Origin: Saccharofermentans sp.
GTDB lineage: Bacteria > Bacillota > Clostridia > Saccharofermentanales > Saccharofermentanaceae
DNA length: 38,628 nt
Direction: 5' to 3'
NCBI GenBank assembly: GCA_016292145.1
Contig: JAEFBA010000016.1
Span: 1 to 38,628 of the forward strand
Shown piece after piece: positions 8,340 through 16,533 of the stretch. The number at the start of each line of letters is the position of its first letter. Within the stretch, counting starts at the first letter, position 1. The position numbers and the translations under genes were made by a program. The notes below the pieces were generated by a model that saw only the letters and a list, made by a program, of their open reading frames with translations, was not told the origin of the DNA and ran no database searches.

Positions 8340-9851
8340 ATGTTAACGGATGGCGCTATTTTGGAAATGCGCGGGATATGTAAGTTTTTCCCGGGCGTGC
8401 GCGCTCTTGAGAACGTTGATTTCACATTAAGAGAAGGCGAAATCCATGCTCTGATGGGCGAGAACGGTGCCGGCAAATCAACACTTATAAAGGTGTTGAC
8501 CGGCGTATATCCAAAAGACGGAGGCGATGTCTGGCTTGCAGACACTCCCGTTCATATCAAGTCACCTCAGGATGCACAGAATAAAGGCATCGCAACGGTT
8601 TATCAGGAGATCACTCTCTGCCCCAACCTTACGGTAGCCGAGAACATGTACATCGGCCGTACAAAAAGTCCCTTTACTAATTGGGGAAGTATCAACCGCC
8701 GCGCAGAAAAACTCCTGGACGAACTCGGAATTCCCGTAAGCGCTACAGAACAGCTCGGCAACTGCTCTATCGCGATCCAGCAGATGGTTGCGATCGCACG
8801 TGCCGTAGATATGGATTGTAAGGTGCTTATATTAGACGAACCTACATCCTCTCTGGATGAGCAGGAAGTTCAGAAGCTCTTCAACCTTATGCGCGATCTC
8901 AAGGCAAAAGGCGTAGGCATAATCTTCGTAACACACTTCCTCGAGCAGGTATATGAAGTATGCGACCGCATTACCGTTCTGCGTGACGGTAAGCTCGTCG
9001 GCGAATACATAATCGAAGACCTGCCGAGAGTACAGCTCGTTTCCAAGATGCTCGGCAAGGATTTCGACGACATGGCCGAGATCAAGAGCGGAAGCGAGTC
9101 CGAGAACATAGACTATAACGGCACCCCCGTTTACCAGGCAATAAACCTTACCGGAACGACCGGCATAAAGCCGTTCGACTTTGAGATCCACAAGGGCGAA
9201 GTCAACGGCTTTACCGGCCTTCTGGGCTCCGGCAGATCAGAGAGCGTCCGCGCCATCTTCGGTGCTGACAGAGTCACAGGCGGCCAGGTATATATCGACG
9301 GTATGCCGGTAAAGATCAGAAAACCTCTTGATGCCATGAAGCACGGCATCTCATATCTCCCTGAAGACAGAAAGCTCGACGGTATCGTTGGTGACCTGTC
9401 GGTAAGAGACAACATCATCCTGGCCCTCCAGGTAATGAAGGGATTTTTCAAGCCCTTTTCAAAGGCACAGGCAGAGAAATTTGCAGACGAATACATTGAG
9501 CTTTTGAATATCAAGACAGCTTCACAGGATACACCGATAAAGTCGCTTTCAGGCGGCAACCAGCAGAAGGTCATCCTCGCAAGATGGCTTCTTGCAAACC
9601 CCCAGTATCTCATCCTCGACGAGCCTACAAGAGGTATCGACGTCGGAACAAAAGTCGAGATACAGAAACTCGTATTAAAACTTGCTGCGGAAGGAAAGAG
9701 CGTTACATTCATTTCTTCCGAAATAGACGAGATGATCCGTACATGCTCGCGCCTTGTAGTCATGCGTGACGGCAAGGTCGTCGGTGAGCTCAAGGGCGAC
9801 GATCTCAACCAGAATAAGATCATGGCAACGATTGCCGGAGGTGAATCCTAA
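8340..9851 (+). CDS. CUT2 sugar ABC transporter ATPase (two ATP-binding domains)
   Basis: A 503-residue cytoplasmic ATPase of the RbsA/MglA/YtfR type with two fused nucleotide-binding domains. Domain 1 has Walker A GENGAGKST (40-48), a weak signature (NCSIAIQQMVAIARA) and Walker B ILDEPTSSLD. Domain 2 has the degenerate Walker A typical of this family (GLLGSGRSE), a full signature LSGGNQQKV and ILDEPTRGID. The length is that of the family. I start it at ATG 8340 (AGGAGG at 8325-8330), not at 8265, which lies inside the hairpin. It ends with TAATG overlapping the permease start, so translation is coupled. Confidence 0.93.
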   Translation: MLTDGAILEMRGICKFFPGVRALENVDFTLREGEIHALMGENGAGKSTLIKVLTGVYPKDGGDVWLADTPVHIKSPQDAQNKGIATVYQEITLCPNLTVAENMYIGRTKSPFTNWGSINRRAEKLLDELGIPVSATEQLGNCSIAIQQMVAIARAVDMDCKVLILDEPTSSLDEQEVQKLFNLMRDLKAKGVGIIFVTHFLEQVYEVCDRITVLRDGKLVGEYIIEDLPRVQLVSKMLGKDFDDMAEIKSGSESENIDYNGTPVYQAINLTGTTGIKPFDFEIHKGEVNGFTGLLGSGRSESVRAIFGADRVTGGQVYIDGMPVKIRKPLDAMKHGISYLPEDRKLDGIVGDLSVRDNIILALQVMKGFFKPFSKAQAEKFADEYIELLNIKTASQDTPIKSLSGGNQQKVILARWLLANPQYLILDEPTRGIDVGTKVEIQKLVLKLAAEGKSVTFISSEIDEMIRTCSRLVVMRDGKVVGELKGDDLNQNKIMATIAGGES

Positions 9852-11056
9852 TGACAACCAACGTTTCAGCACTTAAACCCCAGCCTTCCGCAAAGGAAGT
9901 CTTCGGAAAGATAGTACGCAACCAGCTCTTCATCCCGCTTGTTGCGCTATTCCTCCTGATAACATTCAACCTTGTTACGGATCCCGGTTTCTTCAAGGTC
10001 TCTTTAGAGCCCAACAGTGCAGGCAATCTTGTATTGTCAGGCAACCTTATCACCATGATCGACTATGCATCAGAGCTCGTAATCCTCGCTATCGGAATGA
10101 CACTCGTTACTTCTGCATCAGGCGGTCAGGATATTTCCGTCGGTGCGACGATCGCGATCGCTGGATCCACGGTCTTAAGGATCGTTAAGACCCAGTCTCC
10201 TGATATCTCAGGCGCGAAATTCGCAGGCATCATCATCGTATCGTTCCTCTTATGCGTTGTCGTATCCGCGCTTTTCGGAGCCTTCAACGGTGCACTCGTA
10301 GCATTCTTTAAGATCCAGCCGATGGTAGCGACCCTGATCCTCTTTACGGCAGGCCGTTCGATCGCAGCTTGGATCAACAACAATGACAACATCTCGATCA
10401 ACGATAAGCGTTTCAGTTATTTCGGCAACTTCATTCCCGGGGTCGCAGTTCCCACACCGGTATTCATTACTGTCCTTTGCCTGATAGTAATTGCCATCGT
10501 ACTGAAAGTTACCAACTTAAGACTCTATTCCCAGGCAGTCGGTATCAATGCTTCATCATCAAGACTTAACGGTATCAACCCTAAGGTCATCAAGCTCCTC
10601 ACCTTCATCATCCTCGGCATCTGTGTAGCAGTCTGCGGATTCATCAAGGTATCAAGGACTTCATCGATCACATATTCAGTCATCGCCAACAACATCGAAA
10701 TGGACGCGATCCTTGCAGTTGCTTTAGGCGGCAATAACTTGGGCGGCGGTAAGTTCAATCTCACTGCTTCTGTTCTGGGTGCTTATGTTATCCAGTTCCT
10801 TACAACGACGCTTTATAAGTTCAAGGAGATCGACTCGAGTTCGATCTCGGCTTACAAGGCAGTCGTAGTAATCATCCTCATCATCATCTCCGCACCTATC
10901 GTAAGAAGAAAGGTCGATGACATGAAGAACAGAAGAGAAGCTGCAAGAGCGGAAGCTGAAGCCTTAAAGGCAGAAGCCGAGGCATTAAAGGCCGCTGCCG
11001 CTGAAGCAGAAAGCATTGAAGCAGCAAGTGCTGAGGCAGGAAAGGAGACTATCTGA
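9851..11056 (+). CDS. CUT2 sugar ABC transporter permease (YtfT-like)
   Basis: A 401-residue inner-membrane permease of the BPD_transp_2 family with about ten hydrophobic segments. Typical family stretches are visible: GMTLVTSASGGQDISVGA near residue 90 and the later AVALGGNNLGGGKFN. It pairs with the next gene as a heterodimeric channel, as in the YtfT/YjfF system. An unusual feature is the C-terminal tail (about 360-401), which is rich in Ala, Glu and Lys with an imperfect repeat of AEAEALK and should form a long charged helix in the cytoplasm; normal family members end soon after the last helix. The start overlaps the ATPase stop by one base. Confidence 0.9.
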   Translation: MTTNVSALKPQPSAKEVFGKIVRNQLFIPLVALFLLITFNLVTDPGFFKVSLEPNSAGNLVLSGNLITMIDYASELVILAIGMTLVTSASGGQDISVGATIAIAGSTVLRIVKTQSPDISGAKFAGIIIVSFLLCVVVSALFGAFNGALVAFFKIQPMVATLILFTAGRSIAAWINNNDNISINDKRFSYFGNFIPGVAVPTPVFITVLCLIVIAIVLKVTNLRLYSQAVGINASSSRLNGINPKVIKLLTFIILGICVAVCGFIKVSRTSSITYSVIANNIEMDAILAVALGGNNLGGGKFNLTASVLGAYVIQFLTTTLYKFKEIDSSSISAYKAVVVIILIIISAPIVRRKVDDMKNRREAARAEAEALKAEAEALKAAAAEAESIEAASAEAGKETI

Positions 11057-11057
11057 T

Positions 11058-12125
11058 ATGTCAGTTAATACAAATACATTGGGAAGCTATAAGCTCAGAA
11101 GACGCGCTTCCTTAACAGATACAAATCTTCTTCTTATCATCACGATAATAGTATTCTTCGTAATGTACATGAGCGCTGTAATATTCCTCCAAAAGGGATT
11201 TACGAAGCCTCAGATGTTCTTCAATATCCTTAACGAGAACGCTTCCCTCCTCGTACTCTCATGCGGCATGACGCTCGTCATGATCACAGGCGGGATCGAT
11301 ATCTCCGTTGGCCAGGTAACATGTCTCGTATGCATGGCATGCGCAGTCCATCTCCAGAAAGTAAATGACGGTGTCGCAACAGGAAACGTATTCACATCGC
11401 TCCTTATCGCTCTGGCTATCGGCCTTGCATTCGGTATCGTCCAGGGTGCCCTCGTTGCTTATATGGAATTCCAGCCGTTCATAGTAACTCTAGCGGGCCT
11501 GTTCTTCGCGAAAGGCATGACCACCATAGTCTGCAGCGACCGTGTGCCCGTCACATACGAACCCTTCGTTAAGCTCGCAAGAACAGAAGTTACGATCCCC
11601 TTCTTGGGTTCAGTCAATAAAAAAGGCATCTATATCCCGGCATATGTTGAGATCGGCGTTATCGTTGCTCTCGCCGTTGTTGTCCTCCTCTTCTGCCTGC
11701 TCAGATGGACAAAGCTCGGACGTAATTTCTATGCGGTCGGCGGCAACAACCAGAGCGCAAACATGCTCGGTATCAACGTTAAGCTCACAAAGTTCTTAGC
11801 TCACGTTCTCTGCGGTCTTTGCGCAGGTCTCGGCGGCTACCTCTTCTTCCTCCATGCATGCTCAGGATCTCCTCTGCACGCACAGGGTGCCGAGATGAAC
11901 GCGATCGCTTCATCCATCATCGGCGGCACGCTGCTCTCAGGCGGTGTAGGAAATATCGTCGGAACGCTTTTCGGAGTATTGTCACTGTCGACGATCAAGA
12001 ATATCGTTACTTCGTTAGGTCTCGAAGACGCATGGTGGACGAACATTACCGTAGGTGTAATGCTTTGTATCTTCCTCCTTGTTCAGAGTGTTATACTTGC
12101 ACGTAAGAACAAAAACAAGAAGTAA
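11058..12125 (+). CDS. CUT2 sugar ABC transporter permease (YjfF-like)
   Basis: A 355-residue permease, second half of the sugar channel. It has the family motif GMTLVMITGGIDISVGQV and the later GVGNIVGTLFGVLSLSTIKN stretch, and ends in a short Lys/Asn tail. I start it at ATG 11058, which has AAGGAG at 11042-11047 and follows the stop of the previous gene by one base. The upstream in-frame codon at 11016 would add residues that overlap the first permease and resemble its frame-shifted tail. Closest named type: YjfF of the galactofuranose transporter; in Clostridia the same set is often linked to arabinose genes (established association; substrate here inferred). Confidence 0.9.
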   Translation: MSVNTNTLGSYKLRRRASLTDTNLLLIITIIVFFVMYMSAVIFLQKGFTKPQMFFNILNENASLLVLSCGMTLVMITGGIDISVGQVTCLVCMACAVHLQKVNDGVATGNVFTSLLIALAIGLAFGIVQGALVAYMEFQPFIVTLAGLFFAKGMTTIVCSDRVPVTYEPFVKLARTEVTIPFLGSVNKKGIYIPAYVEIGVIVALAVVVLLFCLLRWTKLGRNFYAVGGNNQSANMLGINVKLTKFLAHVLCGLCAGLGGYLFFLHACSGSPLHAQGAEMNAIASSIIGGTLLSGGVGNIVGTLFGVLSLSTIKNIVTSLGLEDAWWTNITVGVMLCIFLLVQSVILARKNKNKK

Positions 12126-12146
12126 TTCTTTTAAGGAGGCTCCACC

Positions 12147-13700
12147 GTGGATTTCAAAACTACAGCACTGGGAATCGAACTGGGTTCCACACGTATCAAA
12201 GCGGTACTTATCGACAAGGATCATATGCCGATAGCTTCAGGCGATTTCGAATGGGAGAACCAATTCGTTGACGGCATCTGGACATATTCTTCCGACATGA
12301 TCCATAAGGGTCTTCAGGCATGCTATGCAGCACTGAAGGCTGACGTTCAGGCCAGGTTCGGCGTAACTCTTACTGAGGTCGGCGGCATCGGTATCTCTGC
12401 AATGATGCACGGCTACCTGCCCTTCGACAAGGACGGAAAGCAGCTCGCTGAATTCCGCACATGGCGCAACACGATAACCGGTGAGGCAGCAGAAAAGCTC
12501 ACTGAGGCACTGGGCTTCAACATCCCCCAGCGCTGGAGCATCGCACACTACTATCAGGCAATCCTCAATAACGAATCACACGTCGGTGACATCGATTACT
12601 TAACGACACTCGCAGGCTACATTCACTGGAGACTTACAGGCCTTAAGGTCATGGGCGTCGGCGAAGCATCAGGCATGTTCCCGATCGATTCCTCCACAAA
12701 CGACTACAACAAGGATATGGTCGCTAAATTTAACGCTCTTACAGGCGGCGACCTCCTCTCCATCCTTCCTAAGGTTCTGGTTGCAGGCGAAGACGCAGGC
12801 ACTCTTACAGAAGACGGTGCTTTATTCCTCGACCCCGCAGGAGACCTTAAGGCAGGCATCCCGATCGCACCCTGCGAAGGCGATGCAGGCACAGGCATGG
12901 TCGCTACAAATTCCGTGCGCGTTTACACAGGCAACGTAAGTGCCGGCACATCAGACTTCGCAATGGTCGTCGTAGATCACGATCTTGGCGTACACCGCGA
13001 GATCGATATGGTCACTACACCTGCAGGCGCACCTGTTGCCATGGTTCACTGCAATAACTGCACTTCGGACATCAATGCATGGGTAAATCTTTTCGATCAG
13101 TTCGCAGGATTATTCGGTGTCCAGATCTCGAGAAACGACCTCTACACAAAGCTCTTCCAGGTTGCTTTGAAGGGCGATCCGGACTGTGGCGGACTCCTCT
13201 CATATAACTACTTCTCAGGTGAAGGCGTTACGGACTTGGACGAAGGCCGTCCGCTCTTTGTAAGAACGCCCAACTGCAATTTCACTCTCGCAAACTTCAT
13301 GAGAACACATCTGCTCTCAGCTCTCGCAACACTCAAGATCGGCATGGATATCCTTCAGGGCGCAGAGAACGTCCGTATCGATAAGCTCTACGGCCACGGC
13401 GGTTTCTTCAAGACTCCCGAAGTCGGCCAGAAGATGCTTAGCGCAGCCGTTAATGCGCCTGTTTCCGTCATGGAAACAGCAGGCGAAGGCGGACCTTACG
13501 GCATGGCTCTCCTCGTCTCCTACATGATCAACAAGGAAGAGGGAGAATCGCTTCCTGATTACTTGGACAACAAGGTTTTCGCAGGCGCGAAGAGCGTAAG
13601 CGTAATGGCAGACGAATCCGATGTGGCAGGCTTTGCAGCGTTCCTCGACAAGTACAAGAATGCATTGCCTGTTGAGAGAAAAGCTACGGAGGTGATCTGA
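12147..13700 (+). CDS. FGGY-family sugar kinase, probable L-ribulokinase type
   Basis: A 517-residue cytoplasmic kinase. The N-terminal ATPase fold opens with [15 protein letters not shown], and the second FGGY half carries CEGDAGTGM (probable catalytic Asp) and [14 protein letters not shown]. By what I remember, it resembles the non-AraB-length FGGY kinases that sit in Bacteroides and clostridial arabinose operons (about 520-530 residues) more than Bacillus AraB (about 560). With araD directly after it, phosphorylation of L-ribulose is the best reading; xylulokinase activity is the alternative. The start is GTG at 12147, fixed by AAGGAGG at 12133-12139. It overlaps the next start through TGATG. 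The isomerase that would make its substrate (AraA) is not in the window. Confidence 0.85.
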   Translation: MDFKTTALGIELGSTRIKAVLIDKDHMPIASGDFEWENQFVDGIWTYSSDMIHKGLQACYAALKADVQARFGVTLTEVGGIGISAMMHGYLPFDKDGKQLAEFRTWRNTITGEAAEKLTEALGFNIPQRWSIAHYYQAILNNESHVGDIDYLTTLAGYIHWRLTGLKVMGVGEASGMFPIDSSTNDYNKDMVAKFNALTGGDLLSILPKVLVAGEDAGTLTEDGALFLDPAGDLKAGIPIAPCEGDAGTGMVATNSVRVYTGNVSAGTSDFAMVVVDHDLGVHREIDMVTTPAGAPVAMVHCNNCTSDINAWVNLFDQFAGLFGVQISRNDLYTKLFQVALKGDPDCGGLLSYNYFSGEGVTDLDEGRPLFVRTPNCNFTLANFMRTHLLSALATLKIGMDILQGAENVRIDKLYGHGGFFKTPEVGQKMLSAAVNAPVSVMETAGEGGPYGMALLVSYMINKEEGESLPDYLDNKVFAGAKSVSVMADESDVAGFAAFLDKYKNALPVERKATEVI

Positions 13701-14389
13701 TGTTAGAAGAACTTAAAGCTAAAGTACTTGAAGCGAACCTCCTCCTTCCCAAGCACGGCCTCGTTACCTTCACATGGGGCAACGTATCAGGCATCGACCG
13801 TGAATCCGGCCTCGTTGTAATCAAGCCCTCCGGCGTCGAATACGACATCATGAAGGCGGAAGATATGGTAGTCGTAGACCTGGATGGCAAGGTCGTCGAA
13901 GGCAAGTGGAAGCCTTCTTCAGACACCCCGACACACGTCGTCCTCTACAAGGCCTTCCCCAATATCGGCGGCGTTGTCCACACCCACTCCCGCTGGGCAG
14001 TTACATTTGCCCAGGCAGGCATGGCGATCCCCGCAATGGGAACGACACAGGGCGATTACTTCTACGGTGACATCCCCTGCACACGTCCCATGACCGACGA
14101 AGAGATCCGCGGCGAGTATGAGAAGGAGACGGGCAACGTCATCGTCGAGACATTCAAGGACAAGGATCCCGATGCAATCCCTGCCGTAAACGTCTTCTCA
14201 CACGGACCTTTCACATGGGGAACAGATCCTTTCAACGCAGTACATAATGCAGTAGTCATGGAAGAAGTCGCATTCATGGATTATCACGCAATGACGCTTA
14301 ATCCCATGGCAGGAAGAATGCAGCAGACTCTGCTCGACAAGCATTATCTGCGCAAACACGGTGCCAACGCCTACTACGGTCAGGGCTGA
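13700..14389 (+). CDS. araD: L-ribulose-5-phosphate 4-epimerase
   Basis: A 229-residue class II aldolase-fold enzyme that interconverts L-ribulose 5-phosphate and D-xylulose 5-phosphate, the last step feeding arabinose into the pentose phosphate pathway. Clear landmarks are GNVSG (27-31), KPSG, SSDTPTH with D75, the zinc ligands H94 and H96 in VVHTHS, and H168 in FSHGPF. The length matches E. coli AraD (231). It is the last gene of the operon, coupled to the kinase by TGATG, and is followed by a terminator hairpin at 14445. Confidence 0.95.
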   Translation: MLEELKAKVLEANLLLPKHGLVTFTWGNVSGIDRESGLVVIKPSGVEYDIMKAEDMVVVDLDGKVVEGKWKPSSDTPTHVVLYKAFPNIGGVVHTHSRWAVTFAQAGMAIPAMGTTQGDYFYGDIPCTRPMTDEEIRGEYEKETGNVIVETFKDKDPDAIPAVNVFSHGPFTWGTDPFNAVHNAVVMEEVAFMDYHAMTLNPMAGRMQQTLLDKHYLRKHGANAYYGQG

Positions 14390-14444
14390 TCGGCACACCA
14401 CTAACTTACGTAAACGGTTTCATAATTGTTTGCTTCTTGTTCGA

Positions 14445-14500
14445 GTAGGAACCCGCTGTGCTTTGTGCGGCGGGTTCTTACTTTGCAGGGGGAGTTTTTT
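14445..14500 (+). terminator. Terminator of the pentose operon
   Basis: A hairpin pairs GTAGGAACCCGC (14445-14456) with GCGGGTTCTTAC (14470-14481) with one G-T pair, with 13 bases between the arms. The nearby downstream sequence includes TTT and later TTTTTT (14495-14500). It lies 55 bases after the araD stop. Confidence 0.7.
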
Positions 14501-14591
14501 CGCTGATCATAATAATAAACGCACTGTTTTTAACGGAGCGTCGGTAAGCCCTCTCCCAAAAATCACGCACTTTTCTAATGCGCGTGAAAAT

Positions 14592-14621
14592 GATTAATGT
14601 ATACTAAATACTGCATTAATC
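14592..14621. promoter_or_regulatory. Inverted repeat around the MoxR operon promoter
   Basis: GATTAATG (14592-14599) and CATTAATC (14614-14621) are exact complements 14 bases apart. The spacer holds TATACT (14600-14605), a good -10. The MoxR ATG follows at 14637. The layout suggests an operator over the start of transcription; no -35 is obvious. Confidence 0.45.
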
Positions 14622-14636
14622 TTGGGGGAAAGTAGA

Positions 14637-15569
14637 ATGGGTACCATATCAGAGAACATAATCTATGAGATCAAGAAGGTAATCTGCGGTAAGGATTACA
14701 TCATTGCGCAGGCGCTGACAGCTATCCTTGCGGGCGGTCACATCCTCATGGAAGACGTGCCGGGCGTGGGCAAGACCACGATGGCAGTTGCATTCTCCAA
14801 GACGATGGGGCTTAATTACGGAAGAGTCCAGTTTACTCCTGACGTATTGCCTTCGGATATCACGGGCTTTTCGCTGTATGACAAGAACACCAATACGATG
14901 AAATACCAGCCCGGTTCGATATTCCATAACCTCTTCCTCGCGGACGAATTGAACCGTGCTTCGACACGTACGCAGTCGGCGCTCCTTGAAGCAATGGAGG
15001 AAGGCAATGTCACTGTTGACGGTAATACATATATGCTCCCGAAGCCTTTTACCGTTATCGCCACACAGAACCCTACCGGCGCATCGGGAACATCACTCCT
15101 GCCGGATTCGCAGATCGACAGATTCATGATCAGGTTATCGATCGGTTATCCTTCGGCCAAGGATGAGAAGGCCATGATCGAGAGCCGTAAGAACGGCTTA
15201 AATCCGATGGACAATGTAAAGACCGTATGCGACGTGAATACGATCCTGCAGATGCAGGCCGAAGTAAATAACGTCTTCATGCACGATAACGTTACAGACT
15301 ATATCGTCACCCTGATAAACAAGACCAGAGGACACAAGAACCTCATAAGAGGCGGAAGCCCCCGTGCCACGCTGGCTCTTACATCGATGGCAAAGGCATG
15401 TGCTTATCTGAACGGCAGGAATTATGTTGTTCCGTCTGATGTCCAGAAGGTTTTCCAGCCGGTCATCACGCACAGACTGATGCTCACGCCTGAAGCGGAG
15501 ATCAACGGCATAAAGACCGGCGATATAGCACAAGAGATCCTCAAGGACACTCTTTCTCCCAAGATCTGA
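14637..15569 (+). CDS. MoxR-family AAA+ ATPase
   Basis: A 310-residue AAA+ chaperone-like ATPase of the MoxR family. It has Walker A PGVGKTT (42-48), Walker B LFLADE (99-104) followed by LNRAS, sensor 1 (ATQNP, 142-146) and a lid domain. MoxR proteins usually help mature or assemble the products of their operon, and here the family's standard partners (DUF58 and transglutaminase) follow directly. ATG 14637 is chosen because GGGGGAAAG precedes it; the TTG at 14622 in the same frame lacks a ribosome site. Promoter and operator-like repeat lie just upstream. Confidence 0.92.
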   Translation: MGTISENIIYEIKKVICGKDYIIAQALTAILAGGHILMEDVPGVGKTTMAVAFSKTMGLNYGRVQFTPDVLPSDITGFSLYDKNTNTMKYQPGSIFHNLFLADELNRASTRTQSALLEAMEEGNVTVDGNTYMLPKPFTVIATQNPTGASGTSLLPDSQIDRFMIRLSIGYPSAKDEKAMIESRKNGLNPMDNVKTVCDVNTILQMQAEVNNVFMHDNVTDYIVTLINKTRGHKNLIRGGSPRATLALTSMAKACAYLNGRNYVVPSDVQKVFQPVITHRLMLTPEAEINGIKTGDIAQEILKDTLSPKI

Positions 15570-15576
15570 TCGGCTT

Positions 15577-16533
15577 ATGCTGAAGACCTGGACGCTTTAT
15601 TCGATAGCACTGGTATCAACCTTCATCTTTTTTCTGTTTTATAAGATGTGGGTATCGTGGTATTGTCTCATCGCGCTTCTTGCGCTTCCGGTCCTGGCAC
15701 TTATCGCTGCCATTATCGCTTCACAGACTGTTAGGTTCAGGATCGATAATCCCACGGCAACCATTAAAGGCAAGCCGGCATACATTAAGCTGACAGTAGG
15801 AGGCATCGCATCTGCTTTCTCTTTTTATAAGATAAGGCTGATCTCGACAGATAAGATGACCGGAGCCCAAGATAAGAAGGTCATAGTAATATGCGACAAC
15901 GGCGTCACGAAGATCCCTCTTGAAACAAAGCACTGCGGCGCTTATTCATATAAGCTCTCCAAGCTTAAGATATATGACCTCCTGGGGTTCTTCCACTTCG
16001 ATCTGAATGTCAATAAGGACATCGAATTCCTTGTTAAGCCGTCGCCCGAGATGCCCGGCTACATGCCTGACATGTTTGGCTTTAAGGCTAAGAACCTTCG
16101 AAAATCGAGCAAGCCCAATTCCGAGATCTACGACATTAGGGATTACCAGGCAGGCGACCCCGTAAAGTCGATACATTGGAAGATGTCTGCCAAGAAGGAT
16201 AAGTATCTTGTTAAAGAGCCGCTGGAAGAATACGGCGGTTATTCAAGAGTCATCCTGCAGATGACTGACGACAGGGATAAATTGGACCTTCATTTGGGGC
16301 AGATCCTCTTCACTTCAAAATTCTTTATTGATCATGAAGTGCCTCACATCATAAGAGTTATCCCGCCTGACAGCAGAGAAGTCGCATTTAATGTCGAATC
16401 AAATATCGATCTCGAAAGGGCCCTTCACACGATCCTTAATATGAGGATCCCTGAAGAAGCATCGGAAGATAAGAAAACCAAAGAGGAACCGGCTGAAGAA
16501 CCGGTTATCGAGGAGGTCTCCGGTGCGGACTAA
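15577..16533 (+). CDS. DUF58-domain membrane protein
   Basis: A 318-residue protein with two membrane segments near the N terminus (about 5-50), a beta-rich stretch, then the DUF58 core with the family signature in IYDIRDYQAGDPVKSIHWKM (near residue 190), a von Willebrand A-like region often linked to MoxR. It sits 7 bases after the MoxR stop and its last 11 bases overlap the transglutaminase gene, which fits co-translation. The C-terminal tail is Glu-rich. The cellular role of DUF58 proteins is not settled; envelope assembly or stress is usual inference. Confidence 0.9.
   Translation: MLKTWTLYSIALVSTFIFFLFYKMWVSWYCLIALLALPVLALIAAIIASQTVRFRIDNPTATIKGKPAYIKLTVGGIASAFSFYKIRLISTDKMTGAQDKKVIVICDNGVTKIPLETKHCGAYSYKLSKLKIYDLLGFFHFDLNVNKDIEFLVKPSPEMPGYMPDMFGFKAKNLRKSSKPNSEIYDIRDYQAGDPVKSIHWKMSAKKDKYLVKEPLEEYGGYSRVILQMTDDRDKLDLHLGQILFTSKFFIDHEVPHIIRVIPPDSREVAFNVESNIDLERALHTILNMRIPEEASEDKKTKEEPAEEPVIEEVSGAD

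Noticed and set aside
14408..14423. A cre-like site (ACGTAAACGGTTTCAT) after araD
   Set aside because: One mismatch to the usual pattern and placed at the end of the operon, where catabolite control would be odd.
14622..14636. TTG start for the MoxR ATPase
   Set aside because: The following ATG at 14637 has the ribosome site, and the extra residues are not typical of the family.
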